DNA of 64,000 nt from Macrococcoides epidermidis (GCF_042659445.1 NZ_JBHSSR010000001.1), one strand, 5' to 3'; positions 51,424 to 60,233 are shown, counted from the stretch's first letter. Made by a program: numbers and translations. The notes: generated from the letters alone by a model not told the origin.

Positions 51424-52455
51424 TTAATTTTTATCCTGTTTTATCTTAATTTCAGGTATCTTCTCTTTTACAGTATTTGATGAATAAGGTGACTGACTTG
51501 TATGATTACCGAGAAACATCATGAGTTTACGATATGTCAGACGAGATTCTTTCAGCTCCATATGAAACTGATATTGATGGCGTAATCCATGCGTGTCATC
51601 AAAAAATGAATAGGCGTATGGTACATTGCTTGCTTTTAGCACTTTCACCAGTTCATGCGCCTGAGAATCAAATGGATCAGCATCGCCAACCGTTAGAAAG
51701 GTCGGTGGATATCGCTTCGTAATATTTGCTGTCGTACTGAGCTGCTCTATCGGTTTGAATTGCTTCTCCCAATGCTTTTCACCGGTATAGCTCTCCATAA
51801 ACAGTTCTATACGTGGGAACTTTGTCGCACGCACAGTCTGCATATTATATAGCCCTCCAAACAATACTACTGCTTTCAGTTGATTGGCTTTAAACACAGG
51901 CTTTTGCTGCATATCATGCATCAGTTTATTATTCGTATGCATCGCTGCAAACTGACTTGCAATTTGAGCACCAGCAGAATCACCACCGATGATAATCTGA
52001 GTAAAATCAATCGGTAATTGATGATCATTTTTCTTTAAGAATTTTGCCGCTGCTAATTCCTGCAGGATAGGTGTTGGATATTGGTTTCCCGGTGCCAATG
52101 CATAATTGATATTCGCTACAATAAATCCCTTCTCTGCAATCTGTGCAAGATACGGATTTTTATGGCGTTTATCTCCAGCAATAAATCCACCACCGTGTGT
52201 CCACATAATAAGCGGTAATTTATCACCTTTTTTGATGTTTTTCGGCATAATGATATCCATCTGTGATAACGGGGCAATATCGCTATATGTAACGTTTCTT
52301 AGCATCTTTACATTTGATGCTTCTATCGCACGCTCATTCAGTAAAGCATTTTCTGATAATCTCGCATCATCACTAATATGCCATCCCATCATCACACTGA
52401 TTCCCATCGTTATCAACGCAATTAAAATGATGTAAATTAAATATCTTTTCTTCAA
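51424..52455 (-). CDS. Membrane-anchored alpha/beta hydrolase (HSL-type esterase)
   Basis: The likely start is TTG 52455 (read MKKRYLIYIILIALITMG), about five bases after an AAAGGGCGG site; earlier GTG reading runs through a TATAAT promoter element. The 344-residue protein has an N-terminal membrane anchor, so the catalytic domain faces outside. The hormone-sensitive-lipase motif HGGGFIAGD, nucleophile GGDSAGAQ, acid in VGDADPFD and final His in DDTHGLRHQY form a complete triad. It is probably a short-chain lipid or ester hydrolase. It is monocistronic. Confidence 0.83.
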   Translation of the reverse strand: MKKRYLIYIILIALITMGISVMMGWHISDDARLSENALLNERAIEASNVKMLRNVTYSDIAPLSQMDIIMPKNIKKGDKLPLIMWTHGGGFIAGDKRHKNPYLAQIAEKGFIVANINYALAPGNQYPTPILQELAAAKFLKKNDHQLPIDFTQIIIGGDSAGAQIASQFAAMHTNNKLMHDMQQKPVFKANQLKAVVLFGGLYNMQTVRATKFPRIELFMESYTGEKHWEKQFKPIEQLSTTANITKRYPPTFLTVGDADPFDSQAHELVKVLKASNVPYAYSFFDDTHGLRHQYQFHMELKESRLTYRKLMMFLGNHTSQSPYSSNTVKEKIPEIKIKQDKN

Positions 52456-52507
52456 TGCAACCGCCCTTTCTCGTAGGTCATTATTATAGCATAACACCTA
52501 AAATGAT

Positions 52508-52539
52508 AAAAAAATAAAATGGGGCAATCCCCATTTTAT
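52508..52539 (-). terminator. Intrinsic terminator of the YkvI-like gene
   Basis: An 11-bp stem ATAAAATGGGG / CCCCATTTTAT with loop CAAT has a U-rich run on the minus strand. Confidence 0.88.
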
Positions 52540-52541
52540 CT

Positions 52542-53642
52542 TTATGCGATATGATTTTTACCTTTTTTCTTTCGATCAAAGTATTTCTTTGCAATACCGA
52601 TACATAAAATAATACCGACATAGCCTAATAATGGATAAGCAGTTTGTACTAATTTAGAAAATCCTACAAAACTTAATAAGTATGATAGTCCCATTAAACT
52701 AAATAGCATTATTTTATATTTTTTAGAATATGGTTCAGAAAATCTTGCAATAAATGAGTACATTAATCCTGCAATCGTATTATATATTACCATCAACATA
52801 ATTATACTTAAAGCAATTCCAAGAATTGGATGAATCGCTTTACCTAATATTAATGTTGGTATTGCAGAATTATTAATCTTATCTAATTCACTTAATAATC
52901 CTGAGTTCACCATCAATAATAGTATTAATAACGTAATTCCACCAATTGTTGCACCTTTTCCTGCAACTCTCATACGACTAGCGTCTCCACCTATCGCTGC
53001 GAGTATACTAAATCCACTTGCAAAAGCAAGACCTCCATAATTAAGTCCTGACCACCACCACAATGAACTTTCTGGTAAGAATGAAAGTTTAAATGGTTGT
53101 TTATCAGTATTAATATGACTTTGAATCTCTCCAAATGATATCGAACCTTTAAAGAAATAATATACAGCAATCGTAGTTACTGCAATTATTAAAAAAGGTG
53201 TTACTATACCTAACGCACCAATTATTTTACTAAAATCTAATAATAAAGTAATAATAATCGCTATTACCATAATTAGTGATCCTAACCATATAGGTAGACC
53301 AAAACTTTCATGTGCTGCACTACCTGCACCAGCAACCATGATTGTAGCTAAACCATATAAGAAAAATACTAAAAGATAGTCAATCACTTTTCCAAATTTT
53401 TTACCAAATAGGTATTGAATCGTAGATTCATGATTCTCTGCATCTAAACCATAACCTAACTTTACAGTTTGGCGTCCAAAGAAAGTGAGCATCAAGCCAG
53501 CGATTAATATAGCTAGGTAACTATATATACCATAGTTCGTAAAAAATGTTAAAACTTCTTGACCTGTAGAAAAACCTGCACCTACAATAACACCTACATA
53601 CGCGAAGCCAATTTTTATTGCTTCTATATTATTTTTACTCAT
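52542..53642 (-). CDS. YkvI-family membrane transporter-like protein
   Basis: The start ATG 53642 follows AAAGGAGC. The 366-residue protein has about ten helices in an APC-superfamily layout. It opens with IKIGFAYVGVIVGAGFSTGQEVLTFFTNYG, a broken first helix (GAGFSTG) as in amino-acid transporters with a LeuT fold. The YkvI family has no established substrate. It is monocistronic, with terminators on both sides. Confidence 0.83.
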   Translation of the reverse strand: MSKNNIEAIKIGFAYVGVIVGAGFSTGQEVLTFFTNYGIYSYLAILIAGLMLTFFGRQTVKLGYGLDAENHESTIQYLFGKKFGKVIDYLLVFFLYGLATIMVAGAGSAAHESFGLPIWLGSLIMVIAIIITLLLDFSKIIGALGIVTPFLIIAVTTIAVYYFFKGSISFGEIQSHINTDKQPFKLSFLPESSLWWWSGLNYGGLAFASGFSILAAIGGDASRMRVAGKGATIGGITLLILLLMVNSGLLSELDKINNSAIPTLILGKAIHPILGIALSIIMLMVIYNTIAGLMYSFIARFSEPYSKKYKIMLFSLMGLSYLLSFVGFSKLVQTAYPLLGYVGIILCIGIAKKYFDRKKKGKNHIA

Positions 53643-53664
53643 CAAAACGCTCCTTTATCGTATT

Positions 53665-53695
53665 TAAAAAACATGCCTGTTAAGACAGACATGTT
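53665..53695 (-). terminator. Intrinsic terminator of the DHA2 transporter gene
   Basis: The stem AACATGtCTGT / ACAGgCATGTT on the minus strand, one mismatch, has a following U-run. Confidence 0.82.
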
Positions 53696-53725
53696 TGTTT
53701 ACCCTGCTATTATATTAATAAAACA

Positions 53726-55165
53726 TTATTTTGAATGTTCTTCCGGAAGTCCGAACGTTTCACCCTCAGGTGCCACAGATTTCGTAATAAATAATGCTGT
53801 GATTAGACCGATAACTGTTAAGGCAATCGCAAACCAATATGCATGATGCACCCCTGTCGTTAATGCTTCATTAACTTGGGTCATCGATGGGTTTGAAATC
53901 CCTTCTAGCGCTTTCTTTTGACCATGTGTCATAATACTTACGAACACTGAAATACCCATTGCACCAGCAATTGGCTGAATCATATTACCGATTGCCGTAC
54001 CATGTGGGTATAGTTTCTTCGGTAACTGATTGATTGCATTCGTGTGACTCGGCATCATAATCATTGAAATACTCACCATTAATACCATATAGACAACGAT
54101 GAAGACATAAACGCTGATACCAGGATGAATGGTTGAATAGAATAGCATGACAAGTGCCAGTACAAACATTCCAGGAATAATCATTTTTCTTGGCCCTAGT
54201 TTATCAAAGATACGTCCCATAACAGGACTCATCGCACCATTTAATAATGCCCCGGGTAATAAAATCATACCTGCCACTTTTGCACTAAATGCCATCGGAC
54301 CTTGTAAATACATCGGCATCACGATTTCTGAAGCAAACATAGCCATTACAACGACAACAAAGATGAACATCCCACGCGCATAGTTTGCATATTTAAATAC
54401 AGAAAGATCAAGTAATGGATCAGCAAGTTTACGTTGTCTTAATGCAAACAATACCATCGCTACAATTCCGACAATAATAAATGTAAGAATCATCGGATTA
54501 CCAAATCCACCTTTAGCTGTACTTACTGAACTGAACCCATAAATGATACCAGCAACACCAATAGTCGATAACACGACAGATAAAATATCAATCTTCGGTT
54601 TCGTTACTTCACCGACATTTTCTAGGTAACGCATAGCAAATACAATTGAGAAGATGACAAATGGCACAACCGAGAAGAATAACCAGCGCCAGCCTAAAGT
54701 ATCAACGATAACGCCTGATAACGTCGGACCAATCGCTGGAGCGAACATCATCACAAGACCAAAATTCCCCATTACTTTACCACGCTCATGCGGCGGAAAT
54801 AAATTCAGCATCGCATTCATGATCGTTGGAATAAGCAGTCCCGTACCTGCAGCCTGTATCATACGACCTGCAAGAATCATCGGAAAGTTGACAGCAAAAC
54901 CTGCAATCAATGTTCCGATTAAAAATAAAGACATTAAACCGATAAATAACTGCCTCGTTGTAAACCATTGTATAAGTGATGCAGATAACGGCATCAATAC
55001 GCCCATCACCAGCATAAATCCAGTAGCCAGCCACTGAACGGTAGGTGCATCTACATTAAATACGCGCATTATTTCCGTTAATGCGATATTCAGTAACGTT
55101 TCATTTAAGAACGTAAAGAATGCACCAATTAAAAAAGTAATCATTATAATTGTTGATTTTTTCAT
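53726..55165 (-). CDS. DHA2-family multidrug MFS transporter
   Basis: This 479-residue protein has 14 helices. DHA2 signatures are FLNETLLNIALTEIMRVF, GRMIQAAGTGLLIPTIMNAML and the motif C segment MMFAPAIGPTLSGVIVDTLGWRW. It is close to the LmrB/MdeA-type exporters of Staphylococcus. It is the standard length, unlike the extended paralogue at 25.9-27.7 kb. GAGGAAAC precedes the ATG. No regulator gene is adjacent, but a TetR-type palindrome lies just upstream. Confidence 0.9.
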   Translation of the reverse strand: MKKSTIIMITFLIGAFFTFLNETLLNIALTEIMRVFNVDAPTVQWLATGFMLVMGVLMPLSASLIQWFTTRQLFIGLMSLFLIGTLIAGFAVNFPMILAGRMIQAAGTGLLIPTIMNAMLNLFPPHERGKVMGNFGLVMMFAPAIGPTLSGVIVDTLGWRWLFFSVVPFVIFSIVFAMRYLENVGEVTKPKIDILSVVLSTIGVAGIIYGFSSVSTAKGGFGNPMILTFIIVGIVAMVLFALRQRKLADPLLDLSVFKYANYARGMFIFVVVVMAMFASEIVMPMYLQGPMAFSAKVAGMILLPGALLNGAMSPVMGRIFDKLGPRKMIIPGMFVLALVMLFYSTIHPGISVYVFIVVYMVLMVSISMIMMPSHTNAINQLPKKLYPHGTAIGNMIQPIAGAMGISVFVSIMTHGQKKALEGISNPSMTQVNEALTTGVHHAYWFAIALTVIGLITALFITKSVAPEGETFGLPEEHSK

Positions 55166-55185
55166 GTTTCCTCCAAAAAAATAAT

Positions 55186-55199
55186 GAGCTAGCGCTCAA
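55186..55199 (-). promoter_or_regulatory. TetR-type palindrome before the DHA2 transporter gene
   Basis: TGAGCTAGCGCTCA (arms TGAGC/GCTCA, four-base centre) lies about 20 bases before the start codon, just upstream of the ribosome binding site. The neighbouring bases (AATAA...AATA) are not part of the symmetry. A regulator encoded elsewhere could bind here. Confidence 0.45.
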
Positions 55200-55393
55200 T
55201 ACTCTCCTTTTATTTGTCTATACATCTTACAACATTAAATAATACGAATCAATAACAAAACATCATGTTAGTATAAAATTACATTATCACCACTAAATTT
55301 TACAAACTAAATAATAATTATACAATCAATAACTTTGTGAATCAGTAAAATAATATTATAATGAAGATAACTTATATTAAGGGAGCGATTAGA

Positions 55394-55771
55394 GTGGAAT
55401 TAAACAAACAAGTTGTACATATGTTCTTGAAAGAAGCGCATGTAAGAGATTTTGAAGATATGTCACCAGAACCAACAACAATGCACCGATTAGATTATGA
55501 ACAAAGTGAACAAGATCCAAGTCTTTATGAATTTAGATTAACATTTATGTTCGGACACTTTGGTACTCAAGTAGACGGCGTTATCGAAGCAGCAATCCTG
55601 ATCCAAAGTGAAGATGGCAGTGAAGTTGATGTTATTTCAGAAATTAAGAAGGAAGAAGGCATGTTTGCAATTCCTTTATATGCGAAAGCGTCATCAATTA
55701 TTACAAAACTATCTGAAGACCGTGGACAATTCCCGATTATCGTCCCGATTGAGTTATGGTTAGAAGAATAA
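55394..55771 (+). CDS. Hypothetical protein (125 aa)
   Basis: The start is GTG 55394 (read MELNKQVVHMFLKEAHV), eight bases after GGGAG. The earlier in-frame ATG at 55361 lies in the promoter region and has no binding site. It is an acidic soluble protein with a helix at the start, then alternating strands (YEFRLTFMFGHFGTQVDGVIEAAILIQSEDGSEVDVIS) and a final PIIVPIELWLEE strand. I do not recognise the family. It is the only plus-strand gene between 30.5 and 63.6 kb, and it ends in a terminator shared with the next gene. Confidence 0.72.
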   Translation: MELNKQVVHMFLKEAHVRDFEDMSPEPTTMHRLDYEQSEQDPSLYEFRLTFMFGHFGTQVDGVIEAAILIQSEDGSEVDVISEIKKEEGMFAIPLYAKASSIITKLSEDRGQFPIIVPIELWLEE

Positions 55772-55786
55772 AATAGGCGTTAGACA

Positions 55787-55842
55787 AAGCGTTCAGCCTT
55801 GAGGTTGCTTTGTAGTCGCCGTAAATAGGCGTAAGACAAAGC
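55787..55842 (+). repeat. Short duplicated segment TAGGCGTWAGACAAAGC
   Basis: Two 17-base copies, TAGGCGTTAGACAAAGC (from about 55786) and TAGGCGTAAGACAAAGC (from about 55826), lie between the gene and its terminator. No function is evident. Confidence 0.6.
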
Positions 55843-55873
55843 AAAAGCGTAATGACATCGGTCATTACGCTTT
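55843..55873. terminator. Bidirectional intrinsic terminator
   Basis: A 13-bp stem AAAGCGTAATGAC / GTCATTACGCTTT with loop ATCG lies between two convergent genes and overlaps the 3' end of the minus-strand one. Confidence 0.85.
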
Positions 55874-56368
55874 CTTTGATATTTGATTGAAATCAACGAC
55901 CACTTTATCTAACTTTTTAGCAGCTTGCTTTAACATATTTCTTGCAACCTGATTTTTAGGATCAAGCTTTAATATTTGTTTCGCTGTATCAAATGCTTCT
56001 TTATCCGTAATCACCGGCTCTGGCACAGCATATAAAAATAAGAGTTGTAACAAACTTTTCACTTCATTGCTATCGGTCATTTCAACAGAACGCATTGCAT
56101 GATAATATGCACTATTAAATGCGCCGTTTACTTCACTTAAAGGATAAACTAACAGTAAGAATGCTAAATCGTGTAGTTCCACTGTTTCTGTATCTTTCAT
56201 ACATTCTAATATAAACGTATAATACATCACAGATTCACTATCATGACAGGCACTTACAAATGCTTCTTCAAACATCATAAAGTCAGTCGATTGCATCAAT
56301 GCTTTAGCAGATTCAAAATCTCCACTTAACACGTAATATTCTATTTTTCCCTGTAATTCTACGCGCAT
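55865..56368 (-). CDS. Hypothetical helical protein (TPR-like)
   Basis: The start ATG 56368 (MRVELQGKIEYYVLSGDFESAKALM) follows GGAGGTG at six bases. The 167-residue protein is entirely alpha-helical, with a repeated pattern of about 35 residues (YYVLSGDFESAKALM..., DTAKQILKLDPKNQVARNMLKQA) that resembles TPR hairpins. It has no signal peptide and probably takes part in protein-protein contacts in the cytosol. I do not know a named family. Confidence 0.75.
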   Translation of the reverse strand: MRVELQGKIEYYVLSGDFESAKALMQSTDFMMFEEAFVSACHDSESVMYYTFILECMKDTETVELHDLAFLLLVYPLSEVNGAFNSAYYHAMRSVEMTDSNEVKSLLQLLFLYAVPEPVITDKEAFDTAKQILKLDPKNQVARNMLKQAAKKLDKVVVDFNQISKKA

Positions 56369-56458
56369 TTGATGCACCTCCTCATGATTGAATAGCCATG
56401 TTATTGTAACATAGAAACGCGTAAATTCCTATTTAAAAAATTCATTGCAATAATGACA

Positions 56459-57601
56459 TTATTTCATATAGGTAATCTTGCGCCAAATCCATTCGAGAGG
56501 GCCCTGTTTAAACTTTTTGAAATAAATACTTGTAAAAATCATCTGGAACAACACGATTGCAAGTGCAACAAGATATACTTGTGCAATTGATAATTGACCA
56601 TATTGTCTAAATACATAAAATACGATGAACATTAATAAACTCTGCATAATATATAATGTAAAGCTCATCTTCCCCATACGTTGAAATGGCTCAAATAATT
56701 TCTTTACTGCTGGATACTCGCACAGTAACGTGACCCATATAATGTAGCTTATAAATAACAATACCCCACCATAATAAATAAAATCATAAGAAGCCATCAC
56801 ATTGATTTCGTAAGCAATCATTAAATATTTCAAAGTAATGCCTACAAATGCAAAGACAAATGAAATCACGAACATCGTCACTTTATGTTCTGTTATTTCC
56901 TTCAATAGATTCGCACGTTTCACAAACATCCCTAATAATATAAAAGGCATGATCGTTAAGAAATAACTCAGCGTAGTACCTGGATTAATGATTGCAAACC
57001 CCTGATAGAAGAAATCACTATTATATTGAACAATATTGCTTAAGTTACCGCTCGACATCACTTTAATCCATTCATTTTGTGAAGTTTCAAAACTTACGAG
57101 TTCTTTACCGAAGAAATCCGGCTGCATAAATATCGCAAACATACTCGGTAATGCTCTCATCATATTCAATACAATTAATATTATCGCTGTGATGAGCGTA
57201 ATAATATTTGGAAACAGTAAAAATATTATTGCAGCAAGTCCTATGACAGCATAGACATTTAAAATATCGCCATAGAACAAGAAGAAACCATGTAAAAGTC
57301 CAAATACGAGTAATGCTGCCATCCTTCTATATAACACTGGAATAAAGTTACCACCACGACCTTTAATATTTTCGGCCATTATGGCTAAACCGAAGCCAAA
57401 TAAAAACGCGAATATCGGATAAAATGAATTATGAATAAAAATAATATTTAACTTATATAACCACTGATCAAGCGGCGATTTAAAATACACTAAAGGATCC
57501 GTATAAACTTCATTCATATGGAAGCCCACGATATTCATAAATAATATCCCGATAATACTCATACCTCGAAGTATATCAATGCTATCGATACGCTTATTCA
57601 T
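56459..57601 (-). CDS. DUF418 (YeiB-like) membrane protein
   Basis: This 380-residue protein has ten predicted membrane helices. The N-terminal part is related to acyltransferase-3 proteins (RIDSIDILRGMSIIGILFMNIVGF) and the C-terminal half is the DUF418 domain (FQRMGKMSFTLYIMQSLLM, KFKQGPLEWIWRKITY). The function is unknown; acyl transfer at the membrane has been proposed for the family. Its start overlaps the end of the phnA-like gene by 8 bp. Confidence 0.87.
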   Translation of the reverse strand: MNKRIDSIDILRGMSIIGILFMNIVGFHMNEVYTDPLVYFKSPLDQWLYKLNIIFIHNSFYPIFAFLFGFGLAIMAENIKGRGGNFIPVLYRRMAALLVFGLLHGFFLFYGDILNVYAVIGLAAIIFLLFPNIITLITAIILIVLNMMRALPSMFAIFMQPDFFGKELVSFETSQNEWIKVMSSGNLSNIVQYNSDFFYQGFAIINPGTTLSYFLTIMPFILLGMFVKRANLLKEITEHKVTMFVISFVFAFVGITLKYLMIAYEINVMASYDFIYYGGVLLFISYIIWVTLLCEYPAVKKLFEPFQRMGKMSFTLYIMQSLLMFIVFYVFRQYGQLSIAQVYLVALAIVLFQMIFTSIYFKKFKQGPLEWIWRKITYMK

Positions 57602-57935
57602 TTAACTTTTTCACAACTTCACTTTTTAAGTTTAACTGACCAAAGCCATCCACTTTACCATCAATGTCATGACCATTTTCCGGTTCGATAATACGGATAC
57701 TTTTTACTTTCGTACCTTTCTTAATGACGGATGAAGTCCCTTTAACCTTTAAATCTTTTATAATAGTAGCACTATCTCCATCATTTAAAATATTTCCTAC
57801 ACTATCCTTAATAACCGCTGTCTCTTCAACTTCAGGATTAATCGGCCATTCATGTGCGCACATTGGGCATACATAATTTAAGCCATCCTCGTATGTATAT
57901 TCTGAACCACATTTCGGACAATTTGGTAAACTCAT
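57594..57935 (-). CDS. PhnA/YjdM-family zinc-ribbon protein
   Basis: This 113-residue protein has an N-terminal zinc ribbon CPKCGSEYTYEDGLNYVCPMCAHEW (two CxxC pairs). A C-terminal PhnA domain (VIKDSVGNILNDGDSATIIKDLKVKGTSSVIKKGTKVKSIRI) shows the SH3-like KxGT pattern. Despite the name, a role in phosphonate use is not supported for the family; the function is unknown. It is translated into the overlapping DUF418 gene. Confidence 0.9.
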   Translation of the reverse strand: MSLPNCPKCGSEYTYEDGLNYVCPMCAHEWPINPEVEETAVIKDSVGNILNDGDSATIIKDLKVKGTSSVIKKGTKVKSIRIIEPENGHDIDGKVDGFGQLNLKSEVVKKLNE

Positions 57936-57949
57936 TATTTTTCCTCCTA

Positions 57950-58465
57950 TTAATTAACGTATGGTATACCTTCTATAACTAATAATTCTATCTTCATATC
58001 TAAACCACCACTGAAACCAGTGAGCTTACCGCTCTTTCCGATTACACGATGGCATGGTACTACAATCATAACAGGATTTGCACCAATTGCACCACCGACA
58101 GCACGAATCGCTTTCGGGTTATCAATCATCTCACTGATATCACTGTAACTTCTTGATTCACCGAAAGGTATATTTAAAAGTGCTTCCCAGATTGATTTCT
58201 GAAATTCAGTACCATGCAGATCAAGCGGCCAGTTAAAGTGCTTTAACTCACCTTGAAAATAACGTTCGATATCTCTTATATACTCATTATTTTTCTCATC
58301 AGCAGGGTAACCTGTTACACGCTCTGCATCAGGAATAAATCGCTTGATATGATGATCAACATATTCTGTCGTGTCATCATTTGCAAAGAAGATAACACCT
58401 AAGTCGCTTGATGCTAATACGTAACCGCGTTCATTAATATCAAACTGACTAATATAAATATTCAT
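57950..58465 (-). CDS. ogt: Methylated-DNA-[protein]-cysteine S-methyltransferase
   Basis: This 171-residue DNA repair protein takes the methyl group from O6-methylguanine onto its own cysteine. The acceptor is Cys138 in VVPCHRVIG, with the DNA-binding helix and Arg finger in SYSDISEMIDNPKAIRAVGGAIGANP. The N-terminal domain (about 1-85) is the diverged Ogt-type partner. AAAAGGAGC precedes the ATG. It begins one base after the ElaA-like GNAT gene ends, so they are co-transcribed. Confidence 0.94.
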   Translation of the reverse strand: MNIYISQFDINERGYVLASSDLGVIFFANDDTTEYVDHHIKRFIPDAERVTGYPADEKNNEYIRDIERYFQGELKHFNWPLDLHGTEFQKSIWEALLNIPFGESRSYSDISEMIDNPKAIRAVGGAIGANPVMIVVPCHRVIGKSGKLTGFSGGLDMKIELLVIEGIPYVN

Positions 58466-58466
58466 A

Positions 58467-58928
58467 TTACGCTCCTTTTAACGGTGAATTCAAACCAAAA
58501 GCAGGACGCTCCATATCAACATGTGGAATTAAATCGACAAAGTAGACGTCAGATACTGTGTTAAATCCGAAACTACCGTAAAATCTTTCTAAATGTGCCT
58601 GCCCTTGGAGATGTAAATTTAAATAATGATGATGTGTATCAATATATTGTAACGCCTGATCCATCAATTCTTTAGCAAGACCCGTACCACGGAAATCAGG
58701 ATGCACGATAACACGACCAATATGCACCGTATCCGCTTCAGGAATAATTCGCGCATACGCAGCAATTACACCATCAACCTCTTTATACATATGCACGCAT
58801 GATAAATCCTTCTCATCGATTTCTTCATAATAGCACTGCTGCTCTACGATAAAAGTATCTACCCTAAGTTTATATATCTTGTAAATCTCCAAAGGTTTAA
58901 GCTCTTCAAATAATTTATAATGCCACAT
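58467..58928 (-). CDS. ElaA-like GNAT acetyltransferase
   Basis: The start ATG 58928 (MWHYKLFEELKPLEIYKIYKLRVDTFIVEQQCYYEEID) agrees with ElaA homologues; a TTG three codons earlier adjoins the binding site. The 153-residue protein has the family's N-terminal RVDTFIVEQQC and the acetyl-CoA loop DFRGTGLAKELM. The HLQGQAHLERFYGSFGF segment is diagnostic. The physiological substrate is unknown. It is first in an operon with ogt. Confidence 0.88.
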   Translation of the reverse strand: MWHYKLFEELKPLEIYKIYKLRVDTFIVEQQCYYEEIDEKDLSCVHMYKEVDGVIAAYARIIPEADTVHIGRVIVHPDFRGTGLAKELMDQALQYIDTHHHYLNLHLQGQAHLERFYGSFGFNTVSDVYFVDLIPHVDMERPAFGLNSPLKGA

Positions 58929-59000
58929 ATCCCTCAACCCCTTTATATGTTTATTTGATTGTATTATAAGGATAGAAAATAATAAAGTTTAAATAGAAAA

Positions 59001-59156
59001 AGTCCGATAATTTGAGCATATCGGACTTGTTTTTTGATTTTACGCGATTATGAGGTGCGTCTTGTCCGATTTAAGTCGTATATCGGACTTGTTTTTTGAT
59101 TTTACGCGATTATGAGGTGCGTCTTGTCCGATTTAAGTCGTATATCGGACTTGTTT
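59001..59156. repeat. Tandem 62-bp hairpin repeats
   Basis: TATCGGAC recurs at 59019, 59081 and 59143, exactly 62 bp apart. The two complete units (ATCGGACTTGTTTTTTGATT, then TACGCGATTATGAGGTGCGT, then CTTGTCCGATTTAAGTCGTAT) look identical. Each junction forms a hairpin GTCCGAT...ATCGGAC followed by TTGTTTTTT; the first hairpin has a different loop (AATTTGAGCAT). The array lies at the 3' end of the XRE operon and could act as stacked terminators for plus-strand transcripts. Confidence 0.9.
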
Positions 59157-59579
59157 TTACTCTGTTCTCTCACTTATAAATACATATTTACTAATCGCGT
59201 ATATTAAAAGCATAATTGGAATAATCCATGCTATAACCGATAGATTTATTGAATCTATTCTTAGCCATTTTAGAATAAAATAGCTCGCCATTACTGTTGC
59301 AGTGATGAACAATAAAAAACGATGATCAAATTCATATTTTAACTTTATCGTAAATTCGTCTTCTATAATTACTTCTCCATTTTCATTCATGTTTTGTTTA
59401 TGTTTTTTGTATCTATTCCATGTCCCTAAGCATACACCACCTAAATAAAATATTAAAAAATCATAATGAATCTTTTCGTTTAGAATAATATGATCTAACA
59501 ATTCTAAAATAATTAATAATGAAAAGATTATAATCAAATTTTTATAATAAGTTTTTTTCGTCGCTTTCTTTACATACAT
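59157..59579 (-). CDS. Small membrane protein of the XRE operon (third)
   Basis: The start ATG 59579 (MYVKKATKKTYYKNLIIIFS) lies nine bases after GGAGC. The 140-residue protein has four predicted membrane helices, with a charged EVIIEDEFTIKLKYEFDHR loop in the middle. It is last in a four-gene operon with an XRE regulator and two related membrane proteins. It resembles their layout but has little sequence identity. Function unknown. Confidence 0.75.
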   Translation of the reverse strand: MYVKKATKKTYYKNLIIIFSLLIILELLDHIILNEKIHYDFLIFYLGGVCLGTWNRYKKHKQNMNENGEVIIEDEFTIKLKYEFDHRFLLFITATVMASYFILKWLRIDSINLSVIAWIIPIMLLIYAISKYVFISERTE

Positions 59580-59596
59580 TTTACACACGCTCCAAA

Positions 59597-60022
59597 TTAT
59601 GATTTAGCATTTCTATATAACCAAAAGCCAATTGCATACGATGCCATCATTAACAAAAGTACAATCGATAAATTTCCAACTGAAACCGTTTCTATTTTTA
59701 ACGGTATCGCTATAAATAAGAAAATTACTGGGATATAAAATAGGAGTACAGGTAACGCTAAAGTATTATATTTATTAGCTATTAATTCATCTCGTTCATC
59801 TGTAAGTTTTGTATCAAGATTACCTGGATTCTTTTTCTTAGAGATAATAAAAATGAAAATATAGGCTATTATTGCACCTGTCAATGGTGGTATATAACTA
59901 TCAATATCATAAGCTGAATTAGGATCTTTAAAATATTTAATATAAAAAGTAGATAATACTAATACTGCACAATAAACGACTGCATTACGAATCATCTTCC
60001 TTCTCGTCATTCCTTTTTTCAT
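59597..60022 (-). CDS. DUF2178-like small membrane protein (second)
   Basis: The start ATG 60022 (MKKGMTRRKMIRNAVVYCAV) follows GGAGGAGGA, which is formed by the last codons of the XRE gene. The 141-residue protein has four membrane helices and a central cytosolic loop KKKNPGNLDTKLTDERDELIANKYN. That loop is shared with the paralogue at 60254 (KKKHPGNLNTKVTDERDEMLSKEYN). The TDERD motif occurs in DUF2178/DUF3796-type proteins that accompany small XRE regulators. Function unknown. Confidence 0.8.
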   Translation of the reverse strand: MKKGMTRRKMIRNAVVYCAVLVLSTFYIKYFKDPNSAYDIDSYIPPLTGAIIAYIFIFIISKKKNPGNLDTKLTDERDELIANKYNTLALPVLLFYIPVIFLFIAIPLKIETVSVGNLSIVLLLMMASYAIGFWLYRNAKS

Positions 60023-60023
60023 T

Positions 60024-60233
60024 TTAATCCTCCTCCAGTTTAAATAGCGCATCAATTGGTACATCGAAGTACTGCATAAGCTTTAAAGCAAGTTCTAAAC
60101 TTGGATTATATTTATGATTTTCTATTGCGTTAATCGTTTGGCGTGTAATATCTAGATCCTTGGCCATTTGAACCTGAGAAATATTACGTGACGTCCGATG
60201 TTCTTTAATATAATTGATAACGATGGTGATCAC
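60024..60233 (-). CDS. Small XRE-family (Cro/CI-type) regulator
   Basis: This 69-residue protein is almost only an HTH domain (NISQVQMAKDLDITRQTINAIENHKYNPSLELALKLMQYFDVPIDALFKLEED), the YozG-like type found with small membrane proteins. The start is uncertain. The GTG at 60233 is the only usual start codon, but a good Shine-Dalgarno AGGTGAT overlaps it, and ATC would be the codon at normal spacing. The start also lies in a perfect palindrome GGTGATCACC (60223-60232). It probably represses its own operon through the twin palindromes upstream of the first gene. Confidence 0.82.
   Translation of the reverse strand: MITIVINYIKEHRTSRNISQVQMAKDLDITRQTINAIENHKYNPSLELALKLMQYFDVPIDALFKLEED

Noticed and set aside
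59001..59156. CRISPR or attachment site
   Set aside because: The units are identical throughout, with hairpins and T-runs; there is no integrase or element boundary nearby.
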